DNA of 64,000 bases from Malania oleifera (Eukaryota > Streptophyta > Magnoliopsida > Santalales > Ximeniaceae), in contig NC_080418.1 of NCBI RefSeq assembly GCF_029873635.1, forward strand, positions 9,071,062 through 9,135,061, given 5' to 3'. The notes below the pieces were generated by a model. That model saw only the letters and a program-made list of their open reading frames with translations, was not told where the DNA came from and did not search any database. Both the position numbers and the translations under genes were made by a program. Shown in pieces: positions 45,647-57,536 of this stretch; position 1 is the stretch's first letter, and every line of letters starts with the position of its first letter.

Positions 45647-47567
45647 ACTAATATAGACAACAAGGTCGCCTAATAATCAAGTGAAAATTGCCTAATTATC
45701 AAGTGATGAGGCAAATAATTATTGAGCATGAGATTCAATTATAATAATTAGACTATCAATACTTAGAAAAAGTTTCAATTTATGACTATGTGTTTTAAAA
45801 GTTTTGAATTTAAGACTTGTAACGAGAGCTACATTTTAGGCACAATTTAAGGTAAATTGTAACTCCAATTTTGACTTGAAGAGAGTATGAATATATTTTT
45901 GGTTTTAGTTGTAATGGATCTTCAATACATTTAATTCAATTCATGTAATAAGACAAACAACTATCGCTTTGATTTTTACACCACTTTATCTCATTATTTC
46001 TAACTTTTATGGTTTCTACTTTCCTATTTATATTCCTCTCTTCCCTCTTGGTCTCTTCTAATATAGTTCCAATCATCTTCGTCCTTTTCTTTTCCCTTTT
46101 TACAACTCCTATAATTTTTACGACTCTTTCATTATCACTATCCTTATACCAGTGACAAGGTTCGATAAAACGAATTTATTTACAATCAATGCACCATGTC
46201 TCCATCTCAATCAAATCATCTCTTTAAAAAAGTGTTTACTTTTTCATCAAACAATACTATCACATATTAATCATATGTTAAAAATAATAATATTTTCCAC
46301 ATGATAATAATATACATTCAAATACCAATTATAATAATTATTCTATAAGTACTTGTAATAAAGATTTAGTTCAATTCATAATTTTTTTTTTCCCTAAGTA
46401 ATTCCCAAATTTGTACTCCTTTCATATTTTTATTGTGTATTTTTGCAGTGAAATCATAAGTGAGTCCTTATACTACTATCTTATTTTAATTCCTATACTT
46501 TCAATTAGTATAATTAAGAACTTGTACTTATGACTCATTTGGTATGCATGAATAACAATTTTATTCCTAATCTACCCCCAATGGAATATTTGGTTCATTT
46601 TTACAGCAAAATACTATTCCTTATGAAAGGCATATTCTGGCCAAATGCTAATATAGATTCTTAAGATTTGGGCTAGGGGTGACAAAATGAGTCAATACTC
46701 AATGGGTGACCTGTTGCTATCCACCCGTTTAGACCGAATTTGGGTTTGAGAGAAGGTGACTTTTTTTATAAACAAGTCAACCTAAACCCAACTCGTTTAT
46801 AAACGGTTTAAATAAGTTTGGATTGGGTATTTGTCAAGTCATTCGTTTACATTAAAAAATAATATTTTATAATTTTTATTTTTACTTTTGGACTTTTTGA
46901 TAAATAATATCTTATAGTTACAAGTTATATAATTAGATTTGTTGAAATTTGAAGAGGAAAAAATGATACACGACACAAGTGATAAATTATATTCATATTG
47001 GAGTTTTTTTTTAAAAAAATTTAAATCATATTTTTTCAAAAAAAAAAAAAGAAGAAGAGATGTACTGTTTTTTCAAATTTTAATTTTTTTGTTTAGAAAT
47101 TAATAAATAAAATAAATGACTAAATGATTGTTTTTTTTTTTTAAAAAAAACAATAAGTTAATTTTGGTAAAATGATAGAGAAAAAATTAAAATAAATAAA
47201 TTATATTTTTAAAAATAGATCCTTAATGGATACCTGTGTGTGACCTGTTTATTAAACGAATAAATTTAAATCTATAAATTCTTTATCCATTAAAAAATTA
47301 ATTAATTTAAACCTAAATTCCTCTAACACACGCCCGTTTATGACTTGTTCAAACTGGTCTATGAATCCAATTTTTTTTTTTAAATTACATAGAAACTCCA
47401 GCCACCAACGACCCTTTCGGACCCCCTGGTGCAACACCAAACCTACGGATCAGCGTCCTCCACCCCCAGGTCTCGCTGATCAGGGTAAAGTCCAAATTGC
47501 GGACACGACTTCTATGCATCAGTTGGACGTTCGGCCAACCCAACCCCCCGGACACATTTTCCTTACT
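45647..47567. other. AT-rich intergenic DNA
   Basis: No gene is supported. 46675-47380 is very AT-rich with phrases such as ggggtgacaaaatg and gacctgtttattaaacg, suggesting an old degraded non-autonomous transposon; ends were not defined. The ORF 46839-47039 is low-complexity. Confidence 0.5.
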
Positions 47568-47702
47568 ATCCACAATCCTCGCTGGCTCACAAAAAACTCT
47601 CACCATCCACGGTCCCCTCTGGCTCACAAAGCGAACTCTCACCATTTACGGTCCTCACTGGCTCACAAAGTAAACTTTCACCATCCACAGGTATTGTTGG
47701 CT
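47568..47702. repeat. Minisatellite of about 38-bp units
   Basis: About 3.3 copies of a unit built on ctggctcacaaa and ctctcaccatccac give a repetitive chance ORF (47340-47708). Confidence 0.75.
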
Positions 47703-47844
47703 TCATGAGTGTATCTACCTAGAATTGAACCTCTAATATTCCTTCTTACTTGCTGATGTCTTTCCACCGTGCTATGCCCATGGGGGCTCTGTGAATTCGT
47801 TTTGCCATGGGTTGGAGATTGTAATATCCATTCCTGCTTAGTAG

Positions 47845-48240
47845 GGGTGAACAAATGGTCGGTTAAGTAAAATTCGGTTAATTAACAAAATTAACCTAAA
47901 ATTTCGAATAATCATTTCCATTAACCGAACCGACCGAATAAGGGGTATTAACCAAACCTTACCCGATTGAATTACCTGTTCAGGTAATTATGTTAAACGA
48001 ATTATTAAAAACAAAATTTTGGTGAAGTTTAATTATTTAACATATATTTTAAATTTAATTAATTATTAAATCGGTTAATCGGCCAACTGAATTTATATTT
48101 CCAATTCACCGAACTAAAAACTAATTCACTGGATTTCGGTGAAACTTAACCGAATCGATCGAACCAATTTTTTTACCCGAATCGATCCGATTTATTTCAG
48201 TCGGTTAAATTGATTAATTCGGGTTTCCCCGAATTAAGCT
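47845..48240. mobile_element. Probable MITE with GGTTAACCGAAC-rich interior
   Basis: Begins TAGGGGTGAACAAATGG and is dense in cggttaa, ttaaccgaac and cgaatcgatc words, a composition common in plant non-autonomous DNA transposons that start AGGGGTG. CTTAG occurs on both sides (near 47838 and 48247), but the terminal repeats match poorly, so the ends are tentative. Confidence 0.4.
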
Positions 48241-48299
48241 CCTCCCTTAGTTCACAAAACTGGTAAATCCCATTTTTTCCAATAACCCGCCATCAATTT

Positions 48300-48570
48300 C
48301 GAAAATTATAGGCTCATATCCTCTCCCAACCCAACACCCTCAACCCTAACTCGCCAAACCTTGCTTGCGACGTCGACTGTGGTCGGGTTGGGTTATTCGT
48401 CGGATTCTGAGTGATTGTTGTCGAGTTGAGTTCTTCGAGCGTTGGGTTTAGGGTTCTTCAAACCCTAGCTACACTATTCTTCGCTTGGGTTTTGAGCTGT
48501 GATTGTTGGGCCAGTTGAGCTCCTAACTCAGATATCAAAGTCTGCTCGAGCGTTGTTCCTTCAACTCTAG
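48300..48570 (+). promoter_or_regulatory. Promoter and 5' leader-like region with telo-box motifs, possible TIM10 5' UTR exon
   Basis: GC content rises locally and telo-box-like words occur: caaccctaac (about 48350), gggtttagggtt (48443) and aaaccctag (48460). These are frequent near transcription starts of plant housekeeping and ribosomal or mitochondrial genes. A possible splice donor AG-tatgat lies at 48569-48571. TIM10 exon 1 has a clear acceptor just before its ATG (54748), so it needs an upstream leader exon. This is the best candidate, but it would imply a 6.2-kb leader intron. Confidence 0.35.
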
Positions 48571-49577
48571 TATGATATTCTTCACGGACCCTTTTAGAAA
48601 AGCCTTTATCAAGGGTTTTGTTTGGTGTTCATGTTGAGTCTATTTGATAAACATATTGCATTATTTCTTTTTCTTTTGTATTTGATGAAGCTTGATTTTG
48701 ATTTGCTGTTAGTTAACTTCGTTTTCATGTTTTCTAATTAGGATGTAGGTTGTGTTCTAGCATAGAATCTGGACTTTTCTAGTAAGGATTTTGGCTGTCC
48801 CTGTACTCAGGCTAGATCTGCTATATTAGTTAGAAGATTTTGACAATGTCGATGGTAATTAAAATATCAAACGCACTATTTTCCTTGAACATTCTCAATC
48901 CATTGTGTTGTGAACATGCAGTCTCATGGACCAATTATGTTCCTAGATTATTAAAATTCTTTTTGGCCTCATTTCAGTTTATTGTTTCAGTCCCATATAG
49001 CATGATAGTCCACTGACCAAATGATCTCTCTTTTTTCCCCTCTCCTTGACCAAAGGAAATCTCTTGTTGCTTTATCAATTTTCCTTGCTATCGCAACCAA
49101 GATTCTAAAAATAGACGAATAATAACGAGGTATAGTAGAGAGATAAGCGAGGATAAGGGGAAAATTTCTCAATTTTACATGTCATGTTAACTCACAATTG
49201 GAAAATTTCTTTGATTTGACCTTTCATTAAATTGGATTAAAATACTTTTGCTTAATATTTGTTGCTTTACTTTGTGATACATGTTGGAGCATTAGAATCT
49301 TGTTATGGAAGTTGATGTCGAATCAGATGATATCTAAATTTAAAATTTGTAGATCCAATGAATACTGGAATGCACCTAGATAGGGAAGATGTTGTCAAAT
49401 TGGCACAGCATAGCTGCACAATATTAAATGTTTATCTTGACACACATATGGATTAATTACATGTTTGGTTCAAGAACTACATCGACTTAGGCAATTTAAA
49501 TTTTTAGTTTTCATTCATAATCCCATGCATCGCATGGGTACACTTTTTACATGATTAATTTACAAAACTGTGTGCTT
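48571..49577. other. Non-coding stretch, possibly TIM10 leader intron
   Basis: AT-rich with no recognisable exon, RNA gene or repeat. Weak ORFs (for example 48987-49172) are not supported. Confidence 0.4.
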
Positions 49578-49585
49578 GGTTTAGC

Positions 49586-50474
49586 CATAGTAGTCAAAGG
49601 CACAAGGTGCACCGAGGCACGAACGGTACTTGGAGCTGAGGCGCAGGGCAAAGGCGTGTGCCTCACCTTGTGAGGTGCACAATTATTAAAATTGTGCGTA
49701 TTTGATAGGTAATTGATATATGAAAACACAGAAGTAGTAAAATTAGAATTTAAATGTACAATTTGTATACTGTATTTCCAAACAAAACAGCTGTAAATTC
49801 AGTAAAAAAATGTTATATATTAATTATAAACTTGCATTAAACTGCATAATTAATTACATATTATATAATATTAACTTAGTGGCTTAATGCAAGTTAATTT
49901 ATAACTTGCCAAGAGCACGCAGCCTACCAGCAGGCAGCAGCAACAAAATACTGAGCCAGTGAGCCCTGAGGAACACGAAGAAGAAGAAGAAGAAGAAGAT
50001 TGACGACTTGATGGCTTGAAGCCTCTCACTTGGTGGAAGGCTCTGTTGAAGGCTTGAAGGCTCAAAGATGAAGGTCGTGTTGGTTCGAAGGCTCTAACCT
50101 CAAAGACGAAGGGATCTTGCAATGACTCTCTTGCTGGCGAAGGCTTGAAGGTGAAGCCTGAACTTGTTGGTTCGAGTCAAAGATGAAGCCTCTGGTTAGG
50201 GCTAGAGCTGGTTCGAAACCTTTGGCTCTAGAGTTTGGTTCAAGTCAAAGGTGTTTTCTTTCTTGAAAGGTTTTTCTTTTTTTTTAAAAAAAATGAAGGT
50301 AAAAGGTCAAATATCTTAGGCATGACACACTGCATCTAGGGCCTCAGTGCGCTTCACTGCGCCAACGTGCGCCTCTTGAAGGTCGCCTCGCCTCAACCAT
50401 GATGAGATGCTAGCCTCATCGTCCCACAGCACTTTGCGCCTAGGCACGCCTTAGGCACACTTTTTACTACTATG
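49586..50474. mobile_element. Non-autonomous hAT-like DNA transposon
   Basis: 889 bp bounded by CATAGTAGT and ACTACTATG, a perfect 9-bp terminal inverted repeat that continues less perfectly. It is flanked by the perfect 8-bp duplication GGTTTAGC (49578-49585 and 50475-50482). An 8-bp TSD with short terminal repeats indicates the hAT superfamily. The subterminal parts are rich in aggcgc/gcctcg words and there is a (gaa)n run at 49976-50000. No transposase is encoded; the ORF 49871-50122 is low-complexity. Confidence 0.88.
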
Positions 50475-50482
50475 GGTTTAGC

Positions 50483-52094
50483 ATTTTGGAAAGATTTTAG
50501 AGGTTGTGGAAAGGTAGTTCAAGCATTTGTATTTTTTTCCTTGGTGGTTTGCAAATACTAAATTGTGCCTTTTTTTGCCAAGTACCTAGCAATGGTCTAA
50601 TTTTTGTGGTTGTTGGTTGCCAAAAGCTAGTAAATTTTAAAAAAATGGCAAAAACTCCAAATTGTAGGTTTTTCAACCACAACCTCCAATTGCAACAATA
50701 GTAATGTGGGAACTGACCTAAGAAGAAATAAATTACCCTCACTACTAACATAGCATGCACATTGTTCTTCAAAATCCCATAACGCGCCCCCCCCCCCCCC
50801 CCCCACTCCAACACCAAAATCTTAGAGAGCTCCCTTGCCATTTGACTTTTGGGACATTTATACCGCCTCCCTAACTTCTCCTTTAGCCAAATATCAAGGG
50901 AGGTTTACGTCTTCTTGTCAAAAGCCAAAAAGCACCAAATATCGTGACCAGACTTTAGAAGACTATTACGTTTGTTGGACTAATAGTTTTACTATACTTT
51001 GAGGCTATGATTACATTTACACAAACACATAACAGACACCCACATAAAGGAACCCAAATTGTTTTGAAACTTTGAGATGGAAGGAGATCACAATATTCAT
51101 GTAGATAGCTGAGCTCAACTGATTATAAAGAAATTAGGAAAAAAATAATCCATTAACAACATACTTTTAGAATATATCAACACTGATATAGTTCTAATTG
51201 ATACCATGGCTGATAGTATAACTAGTAGCATAACTGAGTACAAGGGTCAACCACCTCAAAATGGGAAATAAGGAATATGAATCAATTACTTAGACATTTA
51301 CACAAAAACATGCAACACATACACCTGTTTGGTCAAGGAATAGTGGAATATGGCAGACAATCGAACTACAGCAAGATGATTATGAGGACCAAGTAAACTC
51401 CACAACATAGAGAGAAACTCCTAAAATATTTTCATAAATCAGAGAGACGAGAGATATTGCGAGAGGCGGAGGGGAGATTCACTAGTGCGAGACTAGTGAT
51501 CTCAAGGAGAAGGAGACTGGTGATTAGATTTTTAGGGTTTTATTTAGTCATTCTTTTAATGAAATAAAATAATTTTGTATTTATATTATCAATTAATGTT
51601 GCTTTTGGTTCAATAGCTAGGCTAGATAGCTAGACAAGGGTCCCCTATAACCAAACCAACCAACACAGACTAGCCATCGCTGTAACCCAAAATAAAATAT
51701 TGAGGATGTTCGAGCAACTCATGATCACCTTCTCAAGTAGCAATCATCTTCTTCAGCGTCTTCTTTGGCAATAGCAATTGTTTTCTCCGACCATGATTTC
51801 GTGATTTCAAAATTGGCAAGAGTAGCTCGTGATCATCTGGGCATGATTTCAAGAGCTCATATCTCCATTAAACAAATTTGTTTTACTTGCCTAGGGGGAA
51901 AAATGTTTTCTCCATATAATCCACTATCAAAGCTGTGACAACATAGACGTAAGCATCCATATTGAAATTTATCTAGTGCGTGACTAGAAACCATTGACAA
52001 TTTCATCATGAAAATTTGTAAGAACTAAAGCAAATGCCTGAAACTAATCAATGGTAATCACTAAGTTAGTAGCACAACTAGCTTATAGAAGAAA

Positions 52095-52137
<43 letters not shown>

Positions 52138-53312
52138 CCTGTGTTTGCTCGCGAATGCTCCTGCTCGGGTATGAGTGTTGGGTGTTTTTCCAACTCACGG
52201 GGACAAGGAGATGCTGCCGGCTAGGGCTACCAAGTGGCCTCTGCTATGGATTTTGTTGTTTCAGCAGCAACAGTGTTTTTATTTTCTTTTGTTTTCGTGG
52301 GAACACATCGACGGGAAAAGGCTAAAAATAAAAAAGGTAAAGAGTGAAGTGATGAATTTGTTCTTGTCGTTTTAGTTAAAATTTATTTTAATTTTTATAT
52401 TTTAATCTATATAATTAAGGACTTTTATTTATTAATTTTATTTGATATAAGGGCTTTGGGTGAATGGCTTACTGGAAAAATGAATGCCTTTTGTCATGCT
52501 TTGGAGTTTGGACATATTATCAAGTCATTCCGTACCTTCCTTAAGTGTGGAGAAAATGTATGCAAATTCATCATTGATGGAAGATGTCTATGAATTTGGT
52601 TTTCATAAATGGGGTCACTTGAATGCAACTTCATCCAGAACTTACCCCCTATGCTTTTGGAGTCTACGGGGGGGAAGGGCATAGTGAGTGAGTAAGTGAA
52701 CAACCCTTACCCCTCTACAAGAAATTGACCCTATTTTGAAAAAGAAAGCTCCTAGGTTCCGCCCAGAGCCTTATAAGATGTCTTGCATTGATAGCTCTAC
52801 TATACTTTTTGTGAAAGATGTTCAGTTCGTATCCAGATGGGTGACTATTTTGATAATGTTTTGTGTGATTACCCATGAATATTGGCTATATACTCCTTGG
52901 TTCTCCTTGGTTGGATGATTTGGGGGTGACTCAAGGATTTGAGAACTCATGTCTCCCACTATAATGGTAAGATCATTTTGAAGCCTGCTTTACCAACTAA
53001 CCAAGATAAAGAATCTGCTAGGGTTACTCAACTTGAAGATGCTACCCGCAAGGAAATGCATGTGTTTGAAGACATCCGAAGTCTCTCATGCACTCTATTG
53101 TTGAGTTTGTCATTCCCAACGCATTCATTAATATTTCTCAATTCAAGTTTATAATGCTGCCAACAGAATGTGGTTTCTTGCATCACCCAAGCCAGCTTTC
53201 AAAGAGTCATACTTTTGAACCTCCAACATTTCAAAATTCGGAGCCTAATTTTTTTTTTTTTAACTCAGAGAGATTTGATGTAGGACAAGAAGCAAGACCA
53301 TGGTTAGATCCT
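50483..53312. other. Gene-poor region
   Basis: No gene is supported. It includes a (GA)n microsatellite at 52097-52132. 52480-53280 has several short plus-strand ORFs in shifting frames (52484-52684, 52736-52918, 53088-53360). They look like an eroded coding relic, but I recognise no domain. Confidence 0.5.
50787..50804. repeat. Homopolymer (C)18
   Basis: Poly-C tract; length may be unreliable in assembly. Confidence 0.9.
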
Positions 53313-53641
53313 TGTTGGAGAATAATTCAAAAGAATTGGAACAAGGATCGCTGGGTTTAATTAATAGTTTATTATGTGTTTATTTTATTTAGTACAGGAT
53401 TATGTGTATTTGGGCTTGTTTGTAATATTTGTGTATTTTGGGGGTATGTTTGGAATCTCATTAAGTTTTAGGGGGGTATATGTGTAATTTCATGTGTTAA
53501 TGGATTTCTTATTAAGTGTGTGAAAGCAATGTAAGAGATGAATTTGAATTGAGAAGTTAACATGTGATTCACACTTGTATCTCCTCTCTCCTCTCTTCCC
53601 TCTACCTCTTCCTTTCTTCCCTTCCATCTCTCATGGCTGCA
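53313..53641 (+). repeat. Possible small solo LTR (copia-type)
   Basis: TGTTGGAGAATAATTC at the start, a U3-like T/G-rich stretch (gtttattatgtgtttatt and ggggtatgtttgg), a CT-rich leader and a final CTGCA are LTR-like. Flanks read gATCCT on the left and tATCCT on the right, one base off a clean TSD. No partner LTR is seen. Confidence 0.38.
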
Positions 53642-54754
53642 TATCCTTGATGCTGTCCTGCATCACCTTTGTATGCATTTGTTGGGCTTTTGAGACTTAC
53701 AGTATGGGAAAGTTACTGAAATCTAAAAATTGATCTCTTGGGTGGTGTTGCTTTAGCAATCAGGGGAGTGCATCTACAACTGATAAAGCAATTTATAATT
53801 TAATCATTAGGGAGGAGGGATAACAAGAATTTGATAGCATGGATATGGAATGACCCTTATGATGTACAACAAATCCAAACACCATATATTAAACTGGATC
53901 TACACCAATTAAATGAGAGTGCGACATCAAAATTGATCTAACTACTTTCTTACAGCATATGACATGAGAAGAAAATAATTTTTAAAATAAATGAATGAAA
54001 AAGAAGCTTGTGAAGACAATATAGGAAAAATAAATAGATGCAATCAGTAGTAGTGAAACTTAGGAGAGAAAAGCATGAATAAATCAGTAGTTTATTGGCA
54101 AATAAATTAAAATTACGATGTAATATTCGAAGTCAAAAATAGTGAAAATGTGAATGAAACAAAGAAAAAATGATCTTGATTTAAATTGCACTCAAACCTA
54201 TTTGAAAAATATATTATTCATTTTACCCTTATTATCTGCTATTTGAAAAAGGTGTTGTGCTTCCCTCTGATGTTTGTTCTCAATCGTAATTTGGAATGAA
54301 GTTGGAATGGCATTAAATGGCCTTTGCGGGACTACTTACTTGACCAATTTGGTCACAAACAGTGTGTCAACTGCGTTGAGCTTGGTCAAGCTCAAGATAC
54401 TTGTGTTCACTGAACTATTTTTCTTAGTCACGATTCTTGAATAAATGTTTGCTTCTTTGAATGATGTTATTCCAACCTAGTAGTATTGTCCAGGTCAAAC
54501 CTCCATTTATATATATTTTTTTCAGTCATATTCATTGCAGAGTAAGATAACTAGAACCCTCGCACCTTCCAATTTATTCATTTTTGTAAAAAATATTTGT
54601 TAAGAGTATATTTGAGCATTGTAATTTTGTGTTAAGTTTAGCTGTTTAAGTCAACTTTTGAATTGGCATCCAAACGGGAGACTAGATTTTTGGTACTACT
54701 TTGTATGCATGAATATTTACGTTTTTTCTACGCATTCTTGTGTCATAGGATCTG
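53642..54754. other. Non-coding DNA upstream of TIM10 exon 1
   Basis: AT-rich, no gene seen. It ends in a pyrimidine-rich acceptor (tcttgtgtcatag, AG at 54747-54748) six bases before the TIM10 ATG, so transcription of TIM10 probably begins farther upstream and an intron is removed from the 5' UTR. Confidence 0.5.
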
Positions 54755-57084
54755 ATGGCTGCCAGCAACAATAATGCCCCAACCGCTATGGACAAAGAAC
54801 AGGTTTGTTTCTTCTGTTTTTTAGCATCAGATGGTATATGGGGGTTGTAAAGAAGAACCAAATAGTGGATTGGAATTTGTATGAGTTAAATCTGGGATTT
54901 CATTACACCTTTTTATCTGGAGTTCGCAGCATCCAGCGCAATGGCATGTGTGGGTGTCAGGGTGTGGGTGAGAAGGTTTTTTTTTTTTTTTCCGGAGGGG
55001 GGGTTGGTGGCGTTGTGGTTAAATTTTGATGTGTCTTCTGAAGACCATTATTTGTTAATGATGGGAAGGCGGACAATTATTCAATCAATTGGTGGCGCAT
55101 GATTGCCCAGCAGGAACTGGTGGTGGTTTCTGGATGCATGATGCAATTCCAATCTGGTGACAGATGATCTCTGCTATTTAAAGTTGCATTTATTTGTCTT
55201 CAGAGCTGATCTTTTGTGTTGGCTGCTGGGTTATAGTGCAATTCGGTATTTTTTACTGCTAATGTTTCTTAATTGAAACATTCTGTTTCTAAGTTTCATT
55301 TGTTTGAGAACTGATTGGTAAACTATTTTAACAATTGTTGCAGATATTTGGTATGGCAGAGAAGGAGATGGAGTACAGGGTAGAGTTGTTTAACAAGTAG
55401 GTTTTATGGAATGCTTAATTATTGTGCACTCTCTCTATTTCCCTCTGCAGTTCTGCAATTTACTAGGATAATATTTGTTATATGATTGTTATGTCATACA
55501 AAGTTCCGTGATTCACCAAATCATTGAAGGAGCCCAACTCTTTTCTTCTTCTTTTTTTGTTGGGTTGGGGGATGGAGGGGTTTAAAAAAAAAAAAGAAAA
55601 AAAAAAAGAAAAAGAAAAAGAAAAAGAAAAAAAAGACCATCCCTTATCTTTATGCAATTTATTATTATTATTGCTGTTGTAAAACAAATTATACCAGCAG
55701 GGAGCCTAATTGTTTTCTAACAAGTGGGTGTAGCTGTTTTGGTGAATATCTAAATTTATTTTACACATCTTCACTGTTTATCAGTAAATATTAAAAGGTA
55801 GTACTTATAAACTACAGAAACTTGTTTATTTCTTTCTTTCTGTCTTTGCTTTGAAAAACATTATAGAAGTTATTAGGCTATGAAAATGTGAATTATTATT
55901 AGGATCCCTTTCCCCTAGTTTGGTAAACATTATCCAAGTTGAGAACCATCTTTTGTAGTCCTTGTTTCACAGGTATGGAGTGTTAATCTAATTAGATGTC
56001 CATGTGATTATTTACCTTAAATCTCAAGTTAAATTTTGGGCTTACTTTGTTTTGGATATACCAACTTCTTTTTTGGGGGCATTCCTTTGTGCTCTCTGTT
56101 TTGTGACTGTAAAATTCAGAATATTCTATACGCTTGCTTGTATTTTTTCATCAGAGAAGCACAGAACATTGCAATAATTTAAGATCTTATTTGCAGTTTT
56201 TGTTTCATTTTAGTAACAAATGCATAAGAGCTGCAATAAGATATTAAATCAATGTGAGCTTCTTATTTGTAATACTTCTGCTTTCATTTTTAGCTGTTAC
56301 TATTCTGATGGGTTCTGTCTTCAATCTAATATCCCATCTTTAATATTGATTCCTAATGCTGTCCTATTTTATTTTTATTTTTTTATCCAGGCTCACTAAC
56401 ACTTGTTTCAACAAGTGCATTGAGAAAAGGTATGAAAATCTTTGTTCTATTATTTCCTTGAGTGGTCTTGATAATAAGTTTTCTGGCAGACATAGATTTG
56501 TCCAGCACATTCTAAGATTCTTGTTGATTTCTTTTCAAGATGGCTCTCTTTTCGTACACAAGCAGATTTTTAGAATCTATTACTATATCTGATGCATGGG
56601 AAGCTGTTTTATCAGGATGGTAGTGAAATAGAACTTTTCTGTTCCAGGTACAAGGAGTCTGAGCTAAATATGGGTGAAAATAGTTGCATTGATCGCTGTG
56701 TTTCAAAATATTGGCAGGTAAGCAGTTGGATATTGAGGTTGTTCTGATGCAGTAGAACTTTGTTAATTATAATTTGGTCAGTCTTAGTTGTCACCACTAA
56801 ACAGTGGATCATATTTTCTTCTTTGTTATCCAGAGATTTTTTCTTTTCAGACAACGCTCATGTTGTTCCCGTTTCTCTTATCCAAGCCTTTTCTTTCTCA
56901 TTATTTTGTTAGTCTTCTTTCAAGGTTTGTAGTTTTGAAATTCTGGAAGAAATTCAGTTTGAATGCAATATGAGAACTTCTAAAAAATATATCTTTTATA
57001 AAAAATGAATGGTTGAAACTTCCAAGTTGATTATTCTTCTTGTTTTTAGGTTTTTATTGAGATTTGGATTAGCTTTAAACAATT

Positions 57085-57150
<66 letters not shown>

Positions 57151-57536
57151 TTTCACTATTTTTATGTAGAAGTTCTGCAAGATTAGTCATGTCTCTGCAT
57201 TATTGATCAATATAAGATGTTACATTGATAGTTTTACTTTCATGCTGTTTTCTTGTTGGTCAGTTCCTTGTTTTTAGCTTTTCAAAATTGTTTGCTTTTG
57301 GATATTTAAGGTAGTCGGAACCACTGCCTTTGATAAGATGCTTTCCATGGTAGCTATTAGTACAGATTTGATTGTGTCCATCTTGTGTACAATATAACCA
57401 AGAAGTCAAGAATCTTTTGCATCATCAGCCACATGCTCAGGCCCAATGGAGCTTTTGGCTATATTGACATATTTCTATTCTTCAGGTTACTAATCTAATT
57501 GGGCAGCTGCTTGGTTCCAATCGGCCTCCAATGTGA
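54755..57536 (+). CDS. TIM10: Mitochondrial import inner membrane translocase subunit TIM10, five coding exons
   Basis: Coding exons are 54755-54802, 55344-55396, 56391-56429, 56648-56717 and 57486-57536. All introns are GT-AG, and joined they give one 86-residue frame ending in TGA, close to the 80-95 residues of the family. The product has the small-Tim signature of two CX3C motifs, CFNKC (about residues 39-43) and CIDRC (about 60-64). EMEYRVELFNK lies before the first and SKYWQ after the second. Small Tims form a TIM9-TIM10 hexamer in the intermembrane space. It escorts hydrophobic carrier and outer-membrane precursors, and disulfides within each twin CX3C stabilise the fold. ATG 54755 is the first in frame after the splice acceptor. 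An in-frame Met at codon 12 is an alternative start. Intron 4 holds a (CT)n repeat. The gene converges with BSK. No defect is seen. Confidence 0.93.
55588..55636. repeat. A-rich simple repeat in TIM10 intron 2
   Basis: Runs of aaaaag units; no function inferred. Confidence 0.8.
57088..57147. repeat. (CT)n microsatellite in TIM10 intron 4
   Basis: About 29 CT units. It produces artefactual ORFs of alternating Ser-Leu (plus) and Arg-Glu (minus). Confidence 0.95.

Noticed and set aside
47340-47708. 122-codon ORF with His-Pro repeats
   Set aside because: Product of the 38-bp minisatellite; no promoter or homologous domain.
56996-57206. ORFs with (RE)n and (SL)n repeats
   Set aside because: Translation of the (CT)n microsatellite inside TIM10 intron 4.
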